Assembly: GCA_019054805.1 (NCBI GenBank)
Contig: JAHQIY010000036.1
Location: 248,001-312,000 of the forward strand
Direction of reading: 5' to 3'
DNA from: Brachionus manjavacas
Lineage: Eukaryota; Rotifera; Eurotatoria; Ploima; Brachionidae
Length of the DNA stretch: 64,000 nt
The position numbers were made by a program, and so were the translations under genes. The notes under the pieces were generated by a model that worked only from the letters and a program-made list of their open reading frames with translations, did not search any database and was not told the origin of the DNA. Shown here in pieces: positions 21,860 to 30,769 of the stretch. Position 1 is the stretch's first letter. Each line of letters starts with the position of its first letter.

Positions 21860-22700
21860 TAACATCTTATTTTTTCTTGTATCAAAACCGATTGAAAATA
21901 TTCATAAATATAATATTTAGTAGATAGCTTTATTATTTTTATACTCACCTTTAAAATTAAGACTGTTATTTTTTTATTGTATCTAAATAATAAGCTATCT
22001 AAATATAGTGAATAAATATTTTATTTTAGTAATCTAATTATTTTATCTAAGTATCAAATTTTTTTTTGTTGTATCTATTACAAAAAGGAAGAAAAATTAA
22101 GAAAAAGACAAAAATTAATCTTTTTTTGTTCTTTTGTTTTGAGGTTGATCTTGAATTGATTTCGGCTTGTTTTTTGATCCAGTGGGTCTTCCTCTTTTCT
22201 TTTTTGGAATCTCAGACTGAGCTGAATTTCCTTTAAAATTGTTTTCAACTTCAACTTCATTTTGAATTTCCATTTCTGCTTTTTGAGCCTCAATTTCTTC
22301 CATCACATCAACTTGACTCAAAATTGAATTTACAAGAGCCTCTGGTAATTTCTTTTGATTTCGCACGTAATCTCTTACTTGTAACTCGGATGGTTGAATC
22401 TTTAATGCTTTTTTTGTTGTTACTGGTTTACCGCGTTTCCTATTTTCACCCAAAGGAACATCTTTTGTAATTCTATGCCGTTCCAATTCCTCGATAGCGA
22501 CAAGCAAGAACCAAAATGTGTTTGCAAATATTATTTTTTCTCCAATAAGGACATACACATTCATTTTGAGACCATTCTAAATGAATAGTAGTCATCCAGA
22601 TTTTGCGAGCTTGATTATATTTGTCAATTAGATATTAAATTGAATTATTTTTTGATACAATAAAAAAAAAATTAGATACAAAAATAAAAAAAAAGATAGC
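21860..22700 (-). mobile_element. MULE (Mutator-like) transposon remnant
   Basis: Contains the C-terminal SWIM finger and AT-hook tail of a MULE transposase. Flanks at about 21975-22080 and 22645-22700 share AGCTATCT..TTTTTATT and TATTGTATC/TTGTATC stretches in inverted order, which may be decayed terminal repeats; the outer limits are approximate and no target duplication was identified. Confidence 0.55.
22115..22640 (-). pseudogene. MULE transposase C-terminus: SWIM zinc finger and AT-hook tail, one frameshift
   Basis: On the minus strand from about 22620: YNQARKIWMTTIHLEWSQNE runs into CVCPYWRKNNICKHILVLAC, a C-x-C-x(n)-C-x-H SWIM finger as found after the catalytic domain of MULE transposases. 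After one frame change the frame at 22115-22564 continues RHRITKDVPLGENRKRGKP, TTKKALKIQ and ends with an AT-hook KKKRGRPTGSKNK and a basic tail. The ATG that opens that frame lies inside the SWIM codons in the wrong frame, so the predicted first 25 or so residues are not real. The catalytic domain is missing upstream. Confidence 0.75.
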
Positions 22701-23287
22701 TTTGAAAATATAAGCCTAAAATTAATGCTGTTTTCATCAAAATAGATTTGTGTGTTGTCAAATTGCAAGACTGATTACGAAAAAAATTCACAAGATTTTC
22801 AAAATTAAAAGTATTTAAATAAATATTCGCTTTAAATTATTTTAATAAACCAACTAGACATTACTATTGTTTGTTTAGGCTTCAAATTTTCAATTTTTTT
22901 TAATTTTTTTAATACAACAACAATTGGCAAAATCTCTGCAAAATGCACAAAATTGAAATTGAAACAGAGTCTATTTTTAATATCTGTAAAAATTAATTAA
23001 ATTTATCATTTTGCTCTGTTTTGCAATAGCATTTTGATGTTGTCTCTCAAAATTTTGAGTATTTTTTATTTAATTTATCAAAGTTACAATCCAATAGAAA
23101 AATTGAAATATAATATTATCATATGTAAAAAAGGGTTGATTCTTCTAATAGACAATTAAATATCAACTTTACAATTAAGTAAAAATTCACTTTGGCTAAA
23201 CATAAAAAATTTTCACCAATAGTTCGACTAGGGAATGAAAAATCTAAACTTACTTCACTTAAGTTAGGTGTACCGTAAGGTTCGGTA

Positions 23288-23640
23288 TTGAGTCCACTTC
23301 TTTTCCTCATTTTTATAAATGATTTCCCTTATCTCTTAGATAAATTTAACATAAAAATATTCGCTGATGAAATGGCAATTAGTTATTCAGATAAAGATTT
23401 AGAAAGCGCTTTAGTTAATTTTTTAAATACCATTAAAATTCTTAATAACTGGTGTTTTTATAACAAAAAAGATATTTATTGGTCCAAAACATATTGTATG
23501 ACCTTTTCGAATAAACTATCTAATAAGGTAAAATGATAAGGTAAAATTTTTAGGAAATGATATACAAGTCGCAGATGAAATAAGTCTCTTAGGTTATAGG
23601 ATTGATCAAAAGCGTAATTTTTCAAAGCTTGCTTGTAATA
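23288..23640 (+). pseudogene. LINE-A reverse transcriptase fragment
   Basis: Fragment of RT palm domain: SPLLFLIFINDFPYLL, then FADEMAISYSD with the second catalytic Asp of FADD changed to Glu, then NNWCFYNKKDIYWSKTYCM, and after a frame break KFLGNDIQVADEISLLGYRI. The loss of the second Asp and the frame breaks show it is dead. It continues at 28139-28690 beyond the Tc1 insertion. Confidence 0.85.
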
Positions 23641-23869
23641 CAGTATGTGTCAAAAGTTTAGAAATTGGCTATTTTATTTATCTTAAATTGTCTATTTGTT
23701 GTATTTTACGAAAAATTGAGTGCAAAAGAAAAAAAATTAAAGCACTAATTTGTAGAATTTTTTTTCTCTACAATTTGATATATGACACTCGGAATAAAAA
23801 TATAATTAATGAAAAAACTTCCTCTAAAAAATGAAAAATAAAAGTCGGTACAAAAGTTTAGAAATTCGG
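23641..23869. repeat. Left IR/DR end of the Tc1 element
   Basis: The outer repeat at 23641-23666 has a second, partial direct copy about 210 bp inward at 23852-23869 (TACAAAAGTTTAGAAAT). Two transposase sites per end is the IR/DR layout known from Sleeping Beauty-type Tc1 elements. Confidence 0.7.
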
Positions 23870-24000
23870 GTAATCCGAAAGTTTTAGCAACCATTGCTAC
23901 CTTTTTTCACACCTTTAAGATTAATTCTTAAATAGCTTCTAATTTTTAGTAAATTGTGCTCTTAAACTGATTAAAATAAATACTCTCTAACCACTTAGGT

Positions 24001-25110
24001 TTTAGCTCAAAAATGTCCAGACATTGTTTTGCTCAATGAACTAAAAATAGATTTAAGTGAGGCAAATATTTATCTTGATTTTCACAATTATCAATTCATA
24101 ACAAAACCACGCAACAAGTATGGAGGAGGAGTAGCAATTTTAATTAAAGAAGGAATTGAATTTATACAAGATTTCTCTTATGAGGAATTCAATTCCGAAC
24201 TCCTTTGTATAAAAATGAACTTAGGAAAGAATTGTTTATATTCAGTCTTTATAATCCACCCAATATGCTTCTGAACTTTGAGTTTTTTAAAACTGTTAAT
24301 AAAAAATGTAGAAACTACATTTTAGGTGGTGATCTTAACGCCAGAACAAGGCAAATAGGCTGCGTAGGGGAAAATGAAAACGGCATAATGTTGGAAAGAA
24401 TAATCAATGAGTTAGACTTCTCAGTAATTAATGATAAGCGTCCTACTTTCAATATTTTTAATAGGAATTACTTTGAAATTCTTGATCTTTTCTTAGTTTC
24501 ATCTTCATTAATTGACAAAATTACCGACTTTTGTGTCCTAAATAGTCAAGACATGACTAGTGACCATTTCCCAATCGAAGCATCGATTTCTATGGGCTAT
24601 CAATTAGAAAATAAATCAGCAGCTAAAAAGTTTAACTATAAGAAAGCAGACTGGCAATTATTCAGCGAGATTTAAATTCTCAAATAGTGAATATCACTGA
24701 AAGTTCCCTCACAATAGATCAACTAAATGATAAAATTACAGAAAAAATTATTTCTACTTCACATAAAAGCATTCCTTATCATTCGCATAAAATTTACAAA
24801 ACCAGTCTTCCCCCGAACATTGTTATTCTGATAAAAGAACGTAGGAGAGTAAGAAGAAACTTTCAAAAAACTCGCTGCCAAAATCTCAAGAAAAAATTTA
24901 ATCAACTTACATTCGAGTTAAAGGCCTCTTTAAAAAAATTCTGGAATCAAAATTGGTTTGATTTTATTGAGAAAATGGGAAAAAACCCACTAACAAGTAG
25001 ACCATTCTGGAAAAAAATAAATAAATTTAGATCAAAAAAAGGATCAAATTTAATCCCAAATTTGTTTTTAAATTTTATTATTAAATTTAATATTATAATA
25101 ATAATAATAA
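24001..25110 (+). pseudogene. LINE-B APE endonuclease domain and linker, frameshifted
   Basis: Endonuclease motifs in order: VLLNELKID, NKYGGGVAILIKEGI, ILGGDLNARTRQIG (catalytic GGDLNA), ILDLFLVSS and DMTSDHFPIEAS (SDH active-site motif). Frame changes occur near 24250 and 24675. The linker frame 24687-25127 reads TSRPFWKKINKFRSKKGSNL and is broken by a run of AAT/ATA repeats at 25088-25116, where the RT frame resumes as NDKEFKTNEEKG. Confidence 0.88.
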
Positions 25111-25113
25111 TAA

Positions 25114-26811
25114 TTATTTTTAAATGACAAGGAATTCAAAACTAATGAAGAAAAGGGAAAATGCTTTGGAGAACTCCTATCTTCAATATTTAGTCCTAAT
25201 TCTGATTTAATAGATCGTGATAAAGATTTCGAAATACTTAATTCTAACTCTGAATTCTTTAGAAATTATGATCAGTCTAATTTTAATGATCCAATTTGCT
25301 TAAATGAATTAATTATGGCTCTAAAAAGATTGAAAAATGAAGCGGCATCAGGACCTGACCAAATTCATAATCTAATGTTAAAAAACTTACCTAGAAATTC
25401 ATTAATAGAAATTATAGAACTTTTTAATTTATCTCTTCGAGAAGGTAGAGTCCCTAAAGCATGGAAAACATCGAACATTACTATGATTCAAAAAAAAGCC
25501 TCTTCTTTACAAGATCCTTTAAATTATAGTCCAATTAGTATAACGAGTTGTTTAGGAAAGCTCCTGGAACGCATAGTATTTTCAAGATTATACAATTATT
25601 TGGAACAAAATTCGCTCCTTATCCAGGAGCAATCTGGATTTAGGAAACACCGGCGAACATCAGATAATTTTTTTTTTTTAATTCAAAAAATTGTGGAATC
25701 ATTTAATAGAAAAAAAAGAGTTTGTAGCCTTTTTTTTGATAATTCTAAAGCCTTTGATAGGGTTTGGCATGAAGGTCTACTTTTTAAATTGATTAAAATA
25801 AATCCTACTCATTACTTGACTATCTGGATTAGATCCTTTTTAGATAGTAGGACATTTAAGGTAAATGTGAATGACCAATTGAGCGACGAATATCAAATAA
25901 CTGCAGGTGTTCCTCAAGGCTCAGTAATAAGTCCTCTTTTATTTAGTATTTATATTAATGACATCCCAAAAAGAAACAAAACAAATAATGAATACTCTCT
26001 GCTTTTCGCAGATGATCTAGTTACATTCTTCATTTATAACAAGAAAGGGAACCTAGAAAATAAGATTAATAAATACACCAACGAACTAGAACAATGGCTT
26101 ATTAAATGGAAAATGAAGATATCAGTTGAAAAGTCATGTTCAGTAGTCTTTTCTAGGTACAAAAAAGAGGGTGATAATCTAAACTTAAAAATCTATGGAA
26201 ACAGAATAGTGAGCCAAAAAGAAATCAAGTTTCTTGGTATTAAATTTGATTCTAAGTTAAACTTTAATGTACTGGTAGACGAAATCAAAGAACGCTGCAA
26301 CAAAAGGCTAAATATTATTAAGATATTGTCAAACAAAAAATGGGGTCTCAATCAAAACACACTAGGAAATTTATATAAATCTTTAGTCGGATCGATTTTA
26401 GACTATTCTTTTCCTTGCTTAAATTCATTTTCAGAAAATAATATCAAAAAACTACAAGCAATTCAGAATACAGCAGTAAGATCTATCCTTAAGTTAAAAT
26501 ATGATACTCCCTCCAACATCGTGCAACATGAAGCTTTTAATAAACTAAAATTACTAACAGTCTCGAATCGTCTTTTTGAGTTGAGCGAGAAATATGTTGG
26601 GACAGGACTGAGTCATTCTATTCCATTGGTTGAAAGATTGGTGAAAGAATACAAAGAAGGTTTCGAATCAAGATATATAGATACCCAACTCCATTGTGTA
26701 ATTGCTACCTTACTATTTCTTCTTTTTTTCCTGAAACTTGAACTATTTAAACATGTGCCACATGAAACAATCTTTTCCAATTTATGTCTTTTCAACTTTA
26801 ATTTTTTTTAG
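25114..26811 (+). pseudogene. LINE-B reverse transcriptase, long nearly intact frame
   Basis: Continuous frame of about 565 codons without start Met. RT motifs: NEAASGPDQIHNLM (motif 1), WKTSNITMIQKK, NYSPISITSCLGKLLERI, QSGFRKHRRTSDNFF, FFDNSKAFDRVWHEG (first catalytic Asp altered to Asn in DNSKAFD), AGVPQGSVISPLLFSIYIND, LLFADDLVTFF (intact FADD), KFLGIKFDSKLNF, then a C-terminal thumb and LKLKYDTPSNI. The FADD box and GVPQGS box are intact, so it is younger than LINE-A, in agreement with the nesting order. Confidence 0.9.
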
Positions 26812-27005
26812 CTTATTTACTCTATTTTGATTCTTTTTTTTATCTAATTTTATTTACTTTAATTTTATTTTTCTTTTATTTTTTTATTTTATTTTTAATT
26901 TATTCTGAAGGAGCTTTAGCTCGGTACAGAAAACAAATAAATAATAGGTCCTTTCAAAATTAACTTAACCAAAAAATCATAATTTTGCCAAAAAATTACC
27001 AAAAA

Positions 27006-27921
27006 ATGGGTAAAAAAACGTCTCTAGCCCACTAAAATGGCAGATCGTGGGTCTGCTAAAAAGTGGAGATAAAAAGCAAAATGAGATAGCCAACATGTTA
27101 GGTGTATCTCCAAAATGTGTCTCTTCAACTAAAAAACGATATGAAGAGACTGGTACTGTGTCTGATCGGAACAGTTCTGGTAGATTCGGAAGCTGACTTT
27201 TAGGGATGAAAATTACATTTTTAGAGAGATTAGAAAATACCTTACATCTAGCTATCAAAAACTCGCCACTGATTTAAATTCTAAGACTCAAGGGGTTAGG
27301 ATAAGTAAGTTAATTGGACAGTTAATAATTGGTCCAGAGTTATTTTCAGTGACGAGTCCAATTTTGAGGTCTTCAATCGTAAGTCAAGAGTAATCGTTAA
27401 AAGGTTTAAAAATGAAAAGTTTCATCCGAAGTTCTGTACACCAAGGTTACAAAACGGTGGAGGATCAGCTGGTATCTGGGGATGCATTTCCTACAAAGGC
27501 ACTGGTATAAGCAACATTTATACAGGACGAATTAATCAATTTGTCTACAAAGACACCTTGGAAAACAACCTTTTACCATCTGTTGAACTGCTATTTGGGC
27601 CAGACGACCCTTGGATTGTTCAGCAAGATGGCGCTTCGGCACATACTGCCCACTCAGTAAGGGACTGGACTGAAAGAACAGAACATTGAGGTTCTGCCAT
27701 GGTGTGCCCGTTCACCAGATCTCAACCCAATCGAGAACTTATGGTCATACATGGATGCCAAAATGGTAAACACAAAGGTAACCTCTATCGAGCATTTAAA
27801 AGAGGTTTTACACAAAGAGTGGTTAAAGATTCCGACTGAGTACGTACAAAAGTTGATTGAATCTATGCCAAAAAGAGTTTTGGCTTGTTATAAGGCCAAA
27901 GGCGGTCATTTTAAATTTTAA
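27006..27921 (+). pseudogene. Tc1-type transposase, frameshifted
   Basis: Begins MGKKTSLAH and continues WQIVGLLKSGDKKQNEIANM, LGVSPKCVSSTKKRYEETG (paired-like HTH). The DDE catalytic triad is all present but in different frames: IFSDESNFEVF, IVQQDGASAHTA and ARSPDLNPIENLWSYMDAK, i.e. DD34E-type. Frame breaks are near 27195 and 27665, and the stretch between the HTH and the first Asp (about 27290-27330) looks shortened. It ends KRVLACYKAKGGHFKF then stop. Confidence 0.9.
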
Positions 27922-27927
27922 ATTGTA

Positions 27928-28136
27928 AAAATTTCTAAACATTTGAACCGTTTTTTTTTTTAATTTATTGTATCCATTTTTTCTTTTGTATTTTTTTTTG
28001 GGATATTATGATCTTGGATTGATGACAAATAAAAATTTGAAAAAAAATCGCTTTTTTTATTTTCCCGCCCTTTATATATGCAAAAACAATTCTTTTGTTA
28101 ACGAAAAAAAAATTTCTAAACTTTTGACACATACTG
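27928..28136. repeat. Right IR/DR end of the Tc1 element
   Basis: Outer repeat 28111-28136 with an inner partial copy AAATTTCTAAACATTTGAAC at about 27929-27948, matching the two-site layout of the left end. Confidence 0.65.
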
Positions 28137-28882
28137 TATACCATTAGTTGTAAACAAAAAACTGTTTAGAATTAGTCAGATATTACTTTTCTATCTGACT
28201 AATTCTGTCAAAATTCAGACATTTATTTTGGCTTATTTTGATTATTGTTCAACTCTTTTGAGTTATTTTTCAAAAGACGCAATAATTAAACTTGCTAAAA
28301 GTTATTATTCCTCAATTTTTAAATTATTTAAAATTTAAATTTGAAATTGATAACTTTAAATGATATTAAAAATTTTCTAGAAAAATATGGTATTTGCTTT
28401 TCATCATAGAATTCTTGATAGAATCTTTTGCTTTTAAAATTTAAGAATGAAATCAAATAAAAATGACTCAAGGAGTTTAAAATATAATTTAAGGAATAGT
28501 GACAATCTGGTTGAACCCATGTCAAAAACGGCTAATGGTGAAAAAACCTTTGAATATCTTTATTCAAGATTGATGAATAGCTATGTGATCAAGAGATCAA
28601 TGTTTAAGTTTGCAACATTCAAGCTTTCTATATTTAATAATATCAATTTGGTTTTTACAGAATTTGTAAAAAAAATTCAAAAAATTTAACTTAATTCTTC
28701 AATATTTTGCTATATTAAAAATTTTTTTTTTCTAAACAAATCTATAAAATTTTATTTTTAACTTGTAGTAATTATTTTATAAAATTAAATAAATTAAGTA
28801 TTAATCGGTCTCTATGGCATGGGCACTAGCCTGTTGATTAACCTTGAATTGTGAAAAAAAAAATCCAAATAAAAATATTCAC

Positions 28883-30646
28883 TAATTGAGTTAAAGGAAA
28901 ACAAAACAAATTATTATTTATCCTATTCGATTTGGTTTATTTATTTCGGTAAGATACTCATAAATATACAAGTACATCAAAAAATAGAAAAATGTCACAA
29001 ATTAATTAAATCGTCACTTTTTTCTAATTATCCTCACTAATTTAGTAAAATAAAAGCAAAATAATTTTTTTTAAAAAAATAAAAAAAACTTCCAATAAAT
29101 TTTCTGCTATTTTTATCAACCGTTAGGGCAGTAAATAACTTTTTTTTAACATATCACTTCTCACAACGTTTATGGGTCATAGAACATTTAGTTATGATAG
29201 TGTTTTTTAAATCAAGTAATAAGTTTTGGTATAACAAGTCTTGGACTCGTTAATTTTGAAACCCCAAGTGGAACAGAATTTCTGAATTTTTCGATGGCTG
29301 GTTTTTAGTTTTTGGATTTCTAATAATTTATGATATATGGCATATCTTCAACTTGGTCAAGGAATCAACTCTTTCTCTCGACTCTGCTTCAAAAGTCATT
29401 TTTTTATATATTTTTTTAAATTGCTTAGATTTATTTTTTATAAAAAATTAATAGTAAAATAAGTTGAAATAAAATAAAGGCAAAAAAATTGACATAAATT
29501 TAAATGAATAATCACAGACTAAGAATTTTTTTATTTCTTAAATTAACAAAAGCGAAAAGATTTTTTACTCAAATCCATTTATTAAAAAAAAAAGAAAAGA
29601 AGATAGTTAGTGCTAAAAGATAATTGTTTAGATAACATTGTACTGCTTTTGTTATATCTTTATCTAATCAGTCAAGTCTTAACTTAATATTTGGCTTTTT
29701 CACTGTATTTGTTTTACTGATTTTGTGAAAAAAAAACGAAATAGTTCTTTTTAATGAAAAAGTGATTCGATTACTGAATTTGTGATGATTTTATCCAAAT
29801 TTGTGGTGAGGTTTACTGACTTTCAAAGCTAAATCATACACAGTGCAATTTATACGAGTCAAATCTTCTACTTTTGACAATTGTTTAATGAAAGAAGTAT
29901 TTTTTCTATAAAATATTTTAAAATCTTTTCTTAAGTATTCTTAAGTATCAAATACTTTTTTACTTAATTGGTTATTGAAAATTTGTTTGACAAAAAATAG
30001 TTTTACTTGTAATAAATTTGTTTAATTGACTCCAATTTTATTACTTTGTTTAAAGGCTTTGTTTTGGTAAATTTACTGAGTTCAATGCATCATTTTATCC
30101 AAATATTTTGCCGTAAATGTAATTCTTTCAAACTCTTTTCATTATTATTGAGAGAACTATTTGTTTAAGAAATCTAAAGTTTCAGCTCTCATTAGTTTTG
30201 GCTTGCATTCTACACTATTTAGAGAGTAAAAACTCTTTTCCACTTACTTCATCTTATGTTCCACAAAATCATTTATTAACTTGTGAAGTCCAAGATAAAT
30301 CAAATTTTGCACTTAAAAATTTGAATATATTTCTGAATAAGTAGAATTAGTTAATATAGATTAATTTTTCAATTTATTATAAATTTAAATATTTTAAATA
30401 ATTTAGTAAAAATTGATCCAAGTTGTCAACTATCAAAAAATTGATAAAAAAAAAAAACAAAAACAAAAATTAAATATTTTAATTTTTAAAAAATGAGATT
30501 AAAATTTGTTGCTCAATTATAAGTTGATATTTGTTTAAGCTTGAGTGCTTTTTAAAAAAAATTTTTGTTTTTATACTAAATTGAAATTGACGATAACTGA
30601 GTAAATAGGTGAAAAAAATCTACATAGACTATTGCAAAAAATAATA
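28883..30646. other. Intergenic with a dispersed repeat
   Basis: No gene recognised. Contains a repeat copy at about 29820-30215 shared with 59310-59580; the rest is AT-rich sequence without coding signal. Confidence 0.5.
29820..30215. repeat. Dispersed repeat, copy 1
   Basis: Shares with 59310-59580, in the same orientation, the blocks CTTAAGTATTC..AAGTATCA, GATACTTTTTTAC..AATTG, GGTTATTGAAAATT and GAGAGAAC..TTTGTTTAAGAA followed by AAAGTTTCAGCTCTCATTAG. The two copies differ by an indel of about 150 bp between the blocks. No ends or coding content recognised. Confidence 0.7.
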
Positions 30647-30763
30647 ATGGATTTAGTTGTAGCAACTTTAAGCCCAGCTTTACCAGAATTTTTATCTAAC
30701 ATTATAGAAGTTTACTTTAAACAAAACAATTTAGTAAAAGAAACCCAATTGAGTCGAAATTAA
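30647..30763 (+). CDS. Possible 38-residue micro-ORF, unknown
   Basis: ATG to TAA, reading MDLVVATLSPALPEFLSNII then EVYFKQNNLVKETQLSRN. Codon content (prolines, alanines, no poly-Lys/Ile/Phe run) is unlike the chance frames of this AT-rich DNA. It ends 7 bp before the stop codon of the converging GAS2-like gene. No family recognised. It could be a real small protein, a terminal exon, or chance. Confidence 0.25.
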   Translation: MDLVVATLSPALPEFLSNIIEVYFKQNNLVKETQLSRN

Positions 30764-30769
30764 CAAAAA

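Larger units (their letters stand above)
23996..26945 (+). mobile_element. Inner LINE (LINE-B), non-LTR retrotransposon, 5'-truncated
   Basis: Encodes an APE-type endonuclease followed by reverse transcriptase, then a short 3' UTR with GGAGCTTTAGCTCGGTACAG and an AAATAAAT-rich tail. The 5' end starts inside the endonuclease domain (VLAQKCPDIVLLNELKI), a few codons after its usual beginning. It interrupts the Tc1 element between its left end and its transposase. Three shorter copies of its 3' end lie elsewhere in the window (9577-9880, 40284-40529, 40530-40800). Confidence 0.9.
23641..28136 (+). mobile_element. Tc1-type element inserted in LINE-A and itself split by LINE-B
   Basis: Terminal repeats of 26 bp beginning CAGTATGTGTCAAAAGTTTA at both ends (23641-23666; reverse complement 28111-28136), flanked by TA on each side (23639-23640 and 28137-28138), the Tc1/mariner target duplication. 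The transposase remnant lies at 27006-27921. Without the inner LINE the element is about 1.5 kb, the normal size for Tc1. Confidence 0.92.
23125..28882 (+). mobile_element. Outer LINE (LINE-A), 5'-truncated, split by a Tc1 element
   Basis: Left part 23125-23640 is the reverse transcriptase around motif 4-5: SSNRQLNINF, VRLGNEKSKL, GVP*GSVLSPLLFLIFINDF (stop in place of Q), then KIFADEMAIS where FADD is expected. Right part 28139-28690 is the RT C-terminal region: FILAYFDYCSTLLSYFSK and NLVEPMSKTANGEKTFEYLY. Removing 23641-28138 (the Tc1 element plus one TA) joins ..KLACN to IPLVVNKKLFRIS.. in an open frame, which confirms a single original element. It ends in a 3' UTR and A-rich tail near 28882. 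Confidence 0.88.
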
